Of a stretch of DNA of 12,800 bases, positions 1-6,433 are shown one piece after another (the stretch's first letter is position 1; the number at the start of each line of letters is the position of its first letter). A program made the position numbers and the translations under genes. The notes beneath the pieces were generated by a model, which saw only the letters and a program-made list of their open reading frames with translations, did no database searches and was not told the origin of the DNA. Source of the DNA: Haloarculaceae archaeon. Lineage in GTDB: Archaea > Halobacteriota > Halobacteria > Halobacteriales > Haloarculaceae. Location of the stretch: the NCBI GenBank assembly GCA_018609945.1, contig JAHENO010000266.1, forward strand, positions 1-12,800. The letters run 5' to 3'.

Positions 1-436
1 CGTCGGCCAGGGAGATCTCCACGCGCCTGGTGGTGGTGTACGACTCGCCGGATTCCATGTCGCCGACCTCCTCGACGCCTTCCCAGATGACCGTGCCGTC
101 GGTGCCGTTGCCGGCGTAGATGCGCGTGTACACCGTCACGTTCGAATCGGCGGTCTGCTGGTCGTTGGTCAGCGTCGTCGTCACGTCACGGCAGGTCTCG
201 CCACACTCCTCGATCCGATCGATCGAGGAGGTGAACGGCGGTCCGGTCGGCGTTGCCGTCTCCTCGGTGTCAGTCCCCGCCCCGGTGCTGCCACCCGACG
301 ATTCCGACTCCTCGGTCGGGAACGACTCGATGTCCGCGCTGTCGCCGCCCGGAGCAGGTCCGACACCCATCGCGAACGCCACGGCGGCACTCGCGATCAA
401 CAGGACCGCCCCGAACGCGAAAACCTTGTTGCGCAT
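1..436 (-). CDS. Secreted or membrane-anchored haloarchaeal hypothetical protein (C-terminus cut by window edge)
   Basis: The ATG at 436 follows a near-perfect Shine-Dalgarno sequence, and 145 codons are visible before the left edge. The N-terminus has two basic residues (R2, K4) and then a hydrophobic stretch to about residue 24, which reads as a signal peptide or signal anchor. Residues about 30-65 form a Ser/Thr/Glu/Gly-rich linker typical of haloarchaeal cell-surface proteins. A conserved-looking extracellular part follows, with a close cysteine pair (CGETC) and beta-rich sequence (TVYTRIYAGNGTDG). It is the second gene of a pair: the TGA of the preceding gene lies inside this gene's ribosome binding site, so translational coupling is likely. 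I know of similar uncharacterised haloarchaeal exported proteins but cannot assign a function. The gene call is confident; the export call is fairly confident. Confidence 0.8.
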   Translation of the reverse strand, partial: MRNKVFAFGAVLLIASAAVAFAMGVGPAPGGDSADIESFPTEESESSGGSTGAGTDTEETATPTGPPFTSSIDRIEECGETCRDVTTTLTNDQQTADSNVTVYTRIYAGNGTDGTVIWEGVEEVGDMESGESYTTTRRVEISLAD

Positions 437-440
437 CCGT

Positions 441-450
441 GATCACCTCC
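441..450 (-). promoter_or_regulatory. Strong Shine-Dalgarno site overlapping the upstream stop codon
   Basis: On the minus strand this reads GGAGGTGATC, fully complementary to the 3' end of archaeal 16S rRNA, and lies 4 nt before the ATG at 436. The TGA stop of the 443-718 gene is contained in it, so ribosomes finishing that gene are placed on the next start. It fixes the start of the 1-436 gene. Confidence 0.8.
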
Positions 451-718
451 CGGCGGCAGTCGGGGGACCGGACGTCGACTGGCCGGCGTCGTCACTCACC
501 GCAGGGCCGAGCGCCCCCTCGAGAACGCCGTCGACGAACTGCCCGATCGTGTGCAGCACGTTCTCGACGAAGTCAGGGACCGGCCCGGGCAGGTCACTCG
601 GCGGTCCGGCGTCCCCGGCATTCGACTGGTCTGTACTGTCCACCGGCGCGGCCGCGCCTGCCCCCACGAACAGTGTGAGGACTGCGAGCGTGGCGAGCAG
701 GGATCGTGCGAGCGTCAT
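443..718 (-). CDS. Small secreted hypothetical protein, 91 aa
   Basis: The protein has a clear Sec-type signal: MTLAR, then a hydrophobic core rich in Leu, Val and Ala to about residue 22, ending in a small-residue AGAAA segment where cleavage is likely. The mature part is about 65 residues, Pro/Gly/Asp-rich at both ends, with one amphipathic stretch (VENVLHTIGQFVDGVLEG, residues about 52-69). There is no cysteine and no recognised domain. It is first of a two-gene unit with the 1-436 gene, and its TGA is embedded in that gene's ribosome binding site. A TATA-like element about 30 nt upstream suggests a very short leader. The two proteins may work together at the cell surface, but nothing in the sequence says how. 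Confidence 0.7.
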   Translation of the reverse strand: MTLARSLLATLAVLTLFVGAGAAAPVDSTDQSNAGDAGPPSDLPGPVPDFVENVLHTIGQFVDGVLEGALGPAVSDDAGQSTSGPPTAAGR

Positions 719-745
719 TGCAGTCGAGACCAGGGCCGAGAGCCA

Positions 746-753
746 GTTATACC
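746..753 (-). promoter_or_regulatory. TATA-like box for the 443-718 gene
   Basis: The minus strand reads GGTATAAC, centred about 31 nt before the ATG at 718. Archaeal TATA boxes sit about 26-28 nt before the transcription start, which would give a leader of only a few bases. Assigned by position and match; no BRE is obvious. Confidence 0.45.
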
Positions 754-1048
754 GTCACGTCCGTAAACGCCGATATCGGTCGTTTCAGGGGGAATAAAGC
801 TGATTTAATCGGAATTAAGCCGGTTTTGGCGCACGTCCGGACTGTTGATCGTGAGAGCCCCGGTGACTGACCGGAGCTGGCCCTGTTTGCCGGTGGCGTG
901 CGGCTGTGGTACGCTCGCTCGTCTCCCGGTCGGGCTGAAAACAGAGAGTGCCGCTGTCTAACCTGTGATTCTCCAGGCTAGGCGTCAAAGCAGCGCATCT
1001 AACGTGGGGTCCTCGATTTCACGAGATTTGCCGTGACAGAAACGTCTG
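754..1048. other. Divergent intergenic region between the secreted pair and the HalOD1 gene
   Basis: I see no convincing gene here on either strand. It holds an AT-rich segment at about 790-820 that stands out from the GC-rich surroundings, including an inverted repeat TTAAT-CGGA-ATTAA at 805-818. That segment is about 55 nt upstream of the TATA-like box of the secreted pair, so it could be a regulator site. The rest (about 830-1045) has no clear structure. Confidence 0.35.
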
Positions 1049-1062
1049 ACATAGTTTTATGT
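1049..1062 (+). promoter_or_regulatory. TATA box embedded in an inverted repeat, HalOD1 gene promoter
   Basis: The sequence is ACATA-GTTT-TATGT, an inverted repeat with 5-bp arms that encloses the TATA-like TTTTAT (1055-1060). Its centre is about 28-30 nt before the ATG at 1085, the spacing expected for a leaderless archaeal transcript. A protein bound to the palindrome would block TBP, so this could be an operator as well as a core promoter. That regulatory role is inference. Confidence 0.5.
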
Positions 1063-1084
1063 GGCTCTGTGGAAACGTAAAGAT

Positions 1085-1339
1085 ATGTCAGCAACGCATA
1101 GTGAAACACAATCCAAAGCGAGTTCCGGGGTTGCTATAAGCACCGCGGTCGCCGAGCGCGTGAGCACCGCGACGGACACGCCGGTGCTGGAACTCCCCCC
1201 ACTGCAGGCGGCAATTGATCCCGACGTCCTCGACGCACTCGTTGGCGGGCGAACAACGACTGCCTCCGTGACATTCCGGTATGCGGGATGCGTCGTGACC
1301 GTCCGAGCGGATCGAACGATCGAAGTGTTGACCGAGTGA
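1085..1339 (+). CDS. Stand-alone HalOD1 (halobacterial output domain 1) protein, 84 aa
   Basis: Residues about 30-84 match the HalOD1 pattern: LPPLQAAIDPDVLDAL, then VTFRYAGCVVTV and a final short strand. HalOD1 is found fused to receiver or PAS modules in haloarchaeal signalling proteins and very often alone as an 80-100 aa protein; its biochemical role is not established. The first about 28 residues are Ser/Thr-rich and probably flexible. The start at 1085 is preferred over an in-frame ATG at 1061, because the TATA box at 1055-1060 lies about 28 nt before 1085 and the upstream codon would overlap the promoter. It is monocistronic with no close neighbour. Family is confident, function unknown. 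Confidence 0.85.
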   Translation: MSATHSETQSKASSGVAISTAVAERVSTATDTPVLELPPLQAAIDPDVLDALVGGRTTTASVTFRYAGCVVTVRADRTIEVLTE

Positions 1340-1467
1340 ATACTGGAGCGCGCACACGAGCCGGGCACTAGAAGACGTTTTGCTCACCGCCGTCAGGAGA
1401 TAGTGCGTACGGACGTTCTGTTTAGCCTGCAGTGCGGTAGTAGAGTACAAATTAGCCGAAACAATTT

Positions 1468-1490
1468 GATTCTGAATCGGTTTTCTCTTT
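1468..1490 (+). terminator. Possible T-rich terminator in the 1340-1635 gap
   Basis: A small inverted repeat (GATT-CTG-AATC core) is followed by GG and then TTTTCTCTTT. T-rich stretches end archaeal transcripts, so this could stop transcription from the HalOD1 gene about 130 nt upstream. The rest of 1340-1635 shows no gene with haloarchaeal codon use on either strand. Weak call. Confidence 0.25.
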
Positions 1491-1635
1491 CCACCAACCG
1501 CTGAACCGACGTTTACGCGAGGTGGCAGGAACTGGCCTGCGACTTCCAGAGTCTCTATCAGTCTCAGTGCCTAGCACTTTCCAGGGACGTTCCGGGGGCA
1601 CCTCCAGCCTCATGGCGGCGGCCGATCTCCCCCTC

Positions 1636-2559
1636 TCACTCCACGAAGAGGTCGTCGTCAAGGTATTTCAGGCCGGTGTCGCAGGCGACAGTCACGACCA
1701 CGTCATCGGGATCCCGTTGGGCGGCGAGTTCGACGGCGGCCGCCACATTCAGCCCGGTGCTGGCGCCGCCGAATAGTCCCTCCTCGGACGCGAGCCTGCG
1801 CGCCACCGCACGGCCCTCGGCTTCCGGGACGGTGCGCACGTCGTCGTATAGGTCCTCGTCGAGCAGGGGCGGCTGCTCGACCACTGCCAGCCCCTCGACG
1901 GTGTGGTCGCCACCTTCGCCGGCTGAGAGATACGGCGACTCGGCCGGTTCGAGCACTGTCACACGAACGTCGCGCTCGGCTCGCAGGGCGCGGGCAGTGC
2001 CCATGGCACAACCACCGGTACCGACACCCATCACGAAGTCTGTGACGCCAGGGGCGTCGCCGAGTATCTCCTCGCCGAGCGTCGCGTATCCGTCGAGCGC
2101 GTCGGTGTTGTGCAACTGGTCGGTCCAGTAGGCTCCTGTCTCTTCTACCACAGCGTCGAGTCGCTCCTGCCAGTCGTCGATGAGTCCCGGATGGATGTGT
2201 CCGTCCGGTGTTTCGAGCACCTCCACGTCGGCTCCGAACGCCCGCATCGTGCGTATTTTCTCGGTCGCGAAGCAGTCGGCAGTGAGCAGCGTCGCGGGGT
2301 GGTCCAGCGCCGCGCAGACCATCGCCAGGCTCGTCCCCGTCGAGCCCCCGGTATACTCCACGATACGTTGCCCGGGCCCCAACTCCGCTCGCTCGCGTGC
2401 TCCTCGGATGATGGCGACCGCCATCCGGTCTTTCATGCTCCCCGTGGGGTTGGCTCCTTCCCACTTCGCGAGGATGCGGGCGCCGCCAGCCGGACGCACG
2501 GAGTCTAATTCCACCAGCGGCGTCGCTCCTACCGCCTCAAGTGTTGAAACAGCTAGCAT
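1636..2559 (-). CDS. Cysteine synthase-family PLP enzyme, 307 aa
   Basis: This is a fold-type II PLP enzyme related to CysK/CysM/cystathionine beta-synthase. The PLP lysine is K43 in NPTGSMKDR. The substrate loop reads TGGSTG (70-75), where classical cysteine synthases have TSGNTG, so the usual Asn is Ser. The glycine-rich phosphate loop GVGTGGCAMG lies at about 178-187, and the end has ACDTGLKYL, as in the family. Length is normal (about 300-330). The likely reaction is beta-replacement to make cysteine from an activated serine and sulfide, in the cytoplasm, but the changed loop makes the exact substrate uncertain. An in-frame upward extension to a GTG at 2718 crosses a likely small gene; the ATG at 2559 starts right at the family's N-terminus and has a TATA-like box 28 nt upstream. 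It is codirectional with the reductase genes. Confidence 0.85.
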   Translation of the reverse strand: MLAVSTLEAVGATPLVELDSVRPAGGARILAKWEGANPTGSMKDRMAVAIIRGARERAELGPGQRIVEYTGGSTGTSLAMVCAALDHPATLLTADCFATEKIRTMRAFGADVEVLETPDGHIHPGLIDDWQERLDAVVEETGAYWTDQLHNTDALDGYATLGEEILGDAPGVTDFVMGVGTGGCAMGTARALRAERDVRVTVLEPAESPYLSAGEGGDHTVEGLAVVEQPPLLDEDLYDDVRTVPEAEGRAVARRLASEEGLFGGASTGLNVAAAVELAAQRDPDDVVVTVACDTGLKYLDDDLFVE

Positions 2560-2583
2560 AACTGCTGATATGACATGGTGGTT

Positions 2584-2589
2584 GTTAAC
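2584..2589 (-). promoter_or_regulatory. TATA-like box for the cysteine synthase-family gene
   Basis: GTTAAC (minus-strand context CCGTTAACAACC) is centred about 28 nt before the ATG at 2559, in the short gap after the 39-aa ORF. Spacing fits a leaderless transcript, which would let this gene be expressed apart from the reductase unit. The match to a haloarchaeal TATA consensus is only moderate. Confidence 0.35.
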
Positions 2590-2591
2590 GG

Positions 2592-2711
2592 TTAGCGTGC
2601 TATGGGGTCGACGTCGATCCCGGGCGTGTCCGGGTAACCCTTGGCCTCGATGACCACCAGCGGCGGCTGGTCGCCCAACCGCTCGACAGCGAGCAGCTCC
2701 GGGCTTGTCAT
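2592..2711 (-). CDS. Small ORF, 39 aa, hypothetical or gene remnant
   Basis: ATG at 2711, TAA at 2594-2592. The peptide begins MTSPELLAVERLGDQPPLVV and ends in DVDPIAR. Third codon positions are strongly G/C, as in real genes of this organism, and the peptide is acidic. The same frame stays open upstream without a start to a TAG at 2765-2763, so this may be the tail of a lost gene rather than a complete one. It lies between the FrhB-like gene (126 bp upstream) and the cysteine synthase-family gene (32 bp downstream), all on the same strand. No family recognised. Confidence 0.35.
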   Translation of the reverse strand: MTSPELLAVERLGDQPPLVVIEAKGYPDTPGIDVDPIAR

Positions 2712-2785
2712 GCGCCACAGTCGATCGTGTGGGCCAGGAAAGTTCGGTCGCTCTCGGACGGACTACCGTCGTTCGGTGCCGGAGT

Positions 2786-2807
2786 GACCGCAGGGGGCCT
2801 TGCGGTC
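2786..2807 (-). terminator. Stem-loop 30 nt after the FrhB-like gene
   Basis: Perfect 7-bp arms, GACCGCA at 2786-2792 and TGCGGTC at 2801-2807, enclose an 8-nt loop. It starts 29 nt past the stop of the FrhB-like gene in the direction of transcription. No T-run follows, so it is not a classic terminator; it may stabilise or process the 3' end of the reductase transcript. Confidence 0.4.
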
Positions 2808-2836
2808 GGCTCGGAACGTAGCGATAGCAAGCCGTC

Positions 2837-4489
2837 TCAGTGCGCGTCCTCGTGGGGGTTCAGCGTCGTCCCGTACTGCTCGGCGTGGTCGGTGTAGTCG
2901 ATGAACCGTGGCGCGTCCGGGTCGAAGGGCCGTTCGAGGGACTCGAAGGCCTTCTTCTTGTCCCAGCTCTGGAGGCCGCCGACCGCGCCGCGGTCCTCGA
3001 GGTCGTGGTACTCCAGATCCGGCTCGGTCGCCTCCCAGGCGCGCAGGCCCTGCTCGGTCCGGACGATCACGCTCGAATACTCGTCGCTGGAGCCCACTGA
3101 GCCGACGGTGAGGTCCGCACAGTAGCCGGTGAAATCGGCACACTCGTCACAGCCTTTGAGCGCAGCGCCGTGGAACTGTTCGATGTCCTCCTCCAGCAGG
3201 AGCTCGTGGTCGCGGTCGTAGACGATCATTTTCCCGTCGAGCACGTCCATCTTCCCGATCTCCTCGGGATCGATCCCGCGTTTTTCCTGGAGTTGCTCGC
3301 CCATGAGCCGCTCGTAGTTGAAGTTCTTCGTGCACATGAGCGCGATCGTGTACTCGATTGCGCGCACGCCCGCTTCCTGGCTGCCGTACTCCCAGTCGAA
3401 GTCCTGCAGCGCGCGGATGCCCTCGATCTCACACGGCGTGCCCACCAGTGCGAGGCTGATCTCCTCGGGTGGTTTGTCGGGAAGCTTCGGGGCCCACCGG
3501 TCGAGATCGAGGTTGCCCAGCGCCATCGTCTGGTTGTAGATGCTGCCGGCGTTGTCGACGATCTCCTCCCGCGTCGTCGCCAGGAAGCTCTCCGCTTTCC
3601 AGGGCTCGTCGTCGGATTCGGTGGCGATCAACGCGCCGTCGATCTCGCCCGCCTCGAGGAGGTGGATCAGGACGCTCGTGACGAGGCCGCCGTCCTGGGC
3701 GTTCTCCCGCCACTCTTCGGTGACGCGCGCGGAGAACTCCGTGATCGGGTCGCCCGCGCCGGAGACGTTGTCGTCGCCGCCGGTGATCTTCCACTGGCGC
3801 TCGTACCGGAGCCCACCACGGGGACAGAAATCCCAGCACAGCGAACAGCCGGTACACATCTTCACCAGTTCCGGCAGCCCGTCGTCGCCGATCCCGATCG
3901 AGTCCGAGGGGCAGGAGGCGACACAGGTACCACACTGGATACACCGGCCGTCGTCGATGACGGCTTCGTCGAGTTCCATGAACCACGTCTTCTCGTCGGG
4001 CGTCTCGATGTCGTTCATCTCCTCGCGGATCGCGTACGACGGCGTCTCCAGGTCGACACCCTCGGGGACGTTCACCCGCTCGTCCGGCGCCGTCTCGTCG
4101 AGGTCCTGGCTGGCGCCGGCTCTCGGCTCGGTGAATGAGAGCTCCGTCAGCCTTCCGTCCGCGTCCACGTTGTCCGGCCTCACTCCGCCGTCGGTCACCG
4201 GCCCCTCCGTTTCGCTCGTACCCTGACCGCCACCGGTCTCGTCAGGGCCTGGCGGGACCGGGCCGGACTCGTCGACGGGACCGACCTCGTCCGCGGGCAC
4301 GATCCCGCTCTCGCTCGCCGGTCGGTCGATCCCGACGCCGTCGGCCTGTGGCGTCCCGTCGCTGTCCGGCGTCGAGGTATCGTGGCCGGGCACGCCAGGC
4401 GAGGATTCGGCGCCGGTTCCGTCGTCGCTCCGGTCGTCGTCCCTCTCTCCGCTCCCGTCCCTGTCGTTCGGGCCAGACGCGTCAGTCAT
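2837..4489 (-). CDS. FrhB/FpoF-type coenzyme F420 oxidoreductase beta-subunit homologue with 2x[4Fe-4S] and disordered N-terminal extension, 550 aa
   Basis: Residues 1 to about 125 are low-complexity, rich in Asp, Gly, Pro, Ser and Thr, with almost no hydrophobic residues, so probably disordered. A two-cluster ferredoxin domain follows: C183/C186/C189/C193 (CIQCGTCVASCP) and C212/C215/C218/C222 (CTGCSLCWDFCP). The rest matches the F420 hydrogenase/dehydrogenase beta-subunit N- and C-domains: a VGTPCEIEG loop (C353), ALMCTKNF (C386), and the FrhB signature CDECADFTGYCADLTVGSVG (C447, C450). Family members (FrhB, FpoF/FqoF, the N-half of Fsr) use FAD to pass electrons between F420H2 and iron-sulfur clusters. 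The start ATG overlaps the end of the nitrite reductase gene by 8 nt and has GGAGGG 11 nt upstream; an ATG-less upstream extension is not needed. I infer that it delivers electrons to the overlapping siroheme reductase. Family sure, partner and F420 use inferred. Confidence 0.88.
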   Translation of the reverse strand: MTDASGPNDRDGSGERDDDRSDDGTGAESSPGVPGHDTSTPDSDGTPQADGVGIDRPASESGIVPADEVGPVDESGPVPPGPDETGGGQGTSETEGPVTDGGVRPDNVDADGRLTELSFTEPRAGASQDLDETAPDERVNVPEGVDLETPSYAIREEMNDIETPDEKTWFMELDEAVIDDGRCIQCGTCVASCPSDSIGIGDDGLPELVKMCTGCSLCWDFCPRGGLRYERQWKITGGDDNVSGAGDPITEFSARVTEEWRENAQDGGLVTSVLIHLLEAGEIDGALIATESDDEPWKAESFLATTREEIVDNAGSIYNQTMALGNLDLDRWAPKLPDKPPEEISLALVGTPCEIEGIRALQDFDWEYGSQEAGVRAIEYTIALMCTKNFNYERLMGEQLQEKRGIDPEEIGKMDVLDGKMIVYDRDHELLLEEDIEQFHGAALKGCDECADFTGYCADLTVGSVGSSDEYSSVIVRTEQGLRAWEATEPDLEYHDLEDRGAVGGLQSWDKKKAFESLERPFDPDAPRFIDYTDHAEQYGTTLNPHEDAH

Positions 4490-6209
4490 CGGCAGCAACA
4501 CCCTCCGACACCGGCGCGTCGACTCGCTGCATGACCGACCGGAGGCGGTCGTTGTCGACCCGGCGCGTCCACTGGTAGAACCGCTCGCCGTCCTCGCGTT
4601 CGTCGGCGTAGGCCGCGAACAGTTCCTCCAGGGCGGGGATCACGGCGTCTGCCGGGACGGCAGTCTCGACCCAGTCGAGAAAGCCGTTGTCGGTCCCGAG
4701 GCTGCCCCCGAGACCGAAGTCCATCCCCTCGACGAGGGCGTCGTAGTCGCCGTCGCCGTCCTCGTCGAGCTGGACCGTCTCGCCGCGGAAGCCGATGTCG
4801 GCGATCTGTGGCTGGGCACACGACGCCGAACAGCCCGACATGTGCATCCGGACGACGCGCAAGTCGTCGGGCGTGTCGATCCGCGCGTCGAGTTCGCGCG
4901 CCCAGCGCTTGACCCGCTTTTTCGTCTCGATGATGCCGTAGTTGCAGAACTCCGAGCCGGTACAGCCGACCGCGCCGCGCTCGAAGGGGCCGGGCTCGAC
5001 CGGGTACTCCTCTGCGAAGGGCTCGGCGCGGAGCTCCGGGACCCGCTCGTCGGGCACGTGGGTGATGAGGAAGTTCTGGTCGGTTGCCAGCCGGACGGTC
5101 GCGTCCTCGGTCCCGTACTCCCTGGCGGCGCGGGCGGCCGCGGCGAACTCGTCGCCGCCCATCCGCCCGGCGACGACGTTGAAGCCGACGTAGTCGAGGC
5201 CGTCCTGTCGCTGGTCGTGGACGCCGACGTGGTCGCCCCTGTAGCCCTCTGTCAGGTCCTCGCCGCGGGTCGGCAGGTCGACCGCACACCTGTCGCGGAC
5301 GGCCGCCTCGAAGGCGTCGGTCCCCATCTGCTCGACCAGGTAGCGCATCCGGCAGACGCCGCGGTTGTTCCGGTCGCCGAGTTCCTTGAACGTCTGGGCG
5401 ACCGCACGTGAGAATTCGACGGCGTCGCCCGGCGGCACGAACACGTCCAGCGGCGTCGCCATCCGCGGCCCGTCCGAGAGCCCGCCGCCGACTTTCACGT
5501 GGAAGCCGTAGGTGTACGTTCCGTTTCCGGACCCGTCGGACGCATCGCCCGCGTCCGTCCGCTTGCGCGCGGGAGTCATCCCGACGTCGTTGATCTGTGA
5601 CTGGCCACAGTCGTGTCTGCAGCCAGTGATGGTCATCTTGAACTTCCGGGGCAGGTTGGCGTACTCCTCGTTGTTGATGAAATACTCCGAGACGGCGTCG
5701 ATGACGGGCTGGGCGTCGAACGCCTCGTGGCCGTCGAGTCCCGCGGCCGGACAGCCCAGCACGTTCCGTGCGGAGTCGCCACAGCCCTGGATCGTGGTCA
5801 GTCCCACCTCGTCGTACCGGCGCCAGATCTCCGGGACATCCTCGATCTCGATCCAGTGCATCTGGATGTCCTGGCGCGTCGTGATATCGAGGAAGGCGTC
5901 ACCCCACAGTTCGTTCTGCTGGCTGCCACCGAACTCCTCGGGTGCGGTGGCGAACTCCTCGGCGACCTCGCCGATCACCTCGGCCTGCTCGGGGGTCAGG
6001 TGGCCACCCGGCACCTTCGTCCGGACCATGAAGTAGCCGTCCTGGACGCCGTGTGCGTACATTCCGGCCCACTTCAGGCGTTCCCACTCTCCCTCGCCGC
6101 CGCGCGATTCGATCTCCTCGAAGGTCAGTCCCTCCGCTGCGTACGTCTCGACGTCTTCGACGACGTCGAGGGGATGTTTCCGCTGTTTCCATGTTTCGAC
6201 CGTGTTCAT
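4482..6209 (-). CDS. nirA: Siroheme and [4Fe-4S] nitrite reductase, ferredoxin-type (sulfite reductase possible), 575 aa
   Basis: The protein has the duplicated nitrite/sulfite reductase architecture: half-domain about 55-115 (GYFMVRTKVPGG, then DITTRQDIQMHWIEIEDVPEIW), the first 4Fe-4S/siroheme-type domain about 140-310, half-domain about 325-395, and the cluster-bearing second domain about 405-560. The coupled cofactor ligands are C416 and C422 (CTGSEFC) and C460 and C464 (CSASC). It would reduce nitrite to ammonium with six electrons in the cytoplasm. Two points favour nitrite over sulfite: the region NNRGVCRMRYLVEQMG (281-296) is close to plant and cyanobacterial NirA, and the Cys that forms the Tyr-Cys link in mycobacterial SirA (CGDCPR) is Ser here (CGDSAR, 143-148). 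Length is normal. The ATG at 6209 gives the family's N-terminus and has GGAG 8 nt upstream; the long open frame above it is spurious. Haloferax nasD is the named equivalent. Coupled downstream to the FrhB-like gene. Confidence 0.9.
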   Translation of the reverse strand: MNTVETWKQRKHPLDVVEDVETYAAEGLTFEEIESRGGEGEWERLKWAGMYAHGVQDGYFMVRTKVPGGHLTPEQAEVIGEVAEEFATAPEEFGGSQQNELWGDAFLDITTRQDIQMHWIEIEDVPEIWRRYDEVGLTTIQGCGDSARNVLGCPAAGLDGHEAFDAQPVIDAVSEYFINNEEYANLPRKFKMTITGCRHDCGQSQINDVGMTPARKRTDAGDASDGSGNGTYTYGFHVKVGGGLSDGPRMATPLDVFVPPGDAVEFSRAVAQTFKELGDRNNRGVCRMRYLVEQMGTDAFEAAVRDRCAVDLPTRGEDLTEGYRGDHVGVHDQRQDGLDYVGFNVVAGRMGGDEFAAAARAAREYGTEDATVRLATDQNFLITHVPDERVPELRAEPFAEEYPVEPGPFERGAVGCTGSEFCNYGIIETKKRVKRWARELDARIDTPDDLRVVRMHMSGCSASCAQPQIADIGFRGETVQLDEDGDGDYDALVEGMDFGLGGSLGTDNGFLDWVETAVPADAVIPALEELFAAYADEREDGERFYQWTRRVDNDRLRSVMQRVDAPVSEGVAADD

Positions 6210-6231
6210 TCTGGGTGCTCCGTCGCCGCGA

Positions 6232-6247
6232 CGATAGCGAGCTATCG
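6232..6247. promoter_or_regulatory. Inverted repeat just upstream of the nirA-like start
   Basis: Perfect 7-bp arms CGATAGC-GA-GCTATCG, 23-38 nt before the ATG at 6209. This is where the TATA box would sit for a leaderless transcript, so it could be an operator over the core promoter; if transcription starts further up it would be a 5'-UTR hairpin near the GGAG ribosome site. I cannot decide between the two. Confidence 0.45.
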
Positions 6248-6342
6248 GGCGCGGTTCTGCTCTCGCCTCCGGGGCGCCCGTGAATGTAGGTCCGCATTGC
6301 GGAGAAAACGGTGACTGCTGACCGATGGTGGCAAATCTCGCA

Positions 6343-6357
6343 GCTGTCTCGGACAGC
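6343..6357. promoter_or_regulatory. Inverted repeat in the divergent promoter region
   Basis: GCTGTC-TCG-GACAGC, a 15-bp element with perfect 6-bp arms, near the middle of the gap between the nirA-like gene and the siroheme operon. Size and symmetry suit a dimeric regulator. Its function is inferred only from place and symmetry. Confidence 0.4.
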
Positions 6358-6384
6358 GTCGTCCGAAAACCGCCGATCTCCCGG

Positions 6385-6433
6385 AAATACCTACTGCAGC
6401 GGCGCAGTTCGTCCCCAATAGCGGCAAATACCT
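6385..6433. repeat. Spaced direct repeat AAATACCT in the divergent promoter region
   Basis: AAATACCT occurs at 6385-6392 and 6426-6433, each after a CGG(C), 41 bp apart or about four helical turns. A looser third copy (GGCAAATCTC) lies at about 6330-6339. The minus-strand reading AGGTATTT is also weakly TATA-like. It may be a regulator site shared by the divergent units. Confidence 0.35.

Noticed and set aside
1452..1661. Minus-strand 69-aa frame in the gap beside the cysteine synthase-family gene
   Set aside because: Third codon positions are not G/C-biased (AGA, AGT, TCT, ACT are frequent), the peptide is basic, and it overlaps the 3' end of the real gene.
2560..2718. Upstream extension of the cysteine synthase-family gene to a GTG at 2718
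   Set aside because: It crosses a likely small ORF in another frame and adds a non-homologous basic peptide; the ATG at 2559 matches the family start and has a TATA-like box at the right distance.
3170..4138. Long plus-strand frame opposite the FrhB-like gene
   Set aside because: It mirrors the codon bias of the minus-strand gene, is rich in Arg/Val/Leu and shows no domain; the minus strand has clear cluster motifs.
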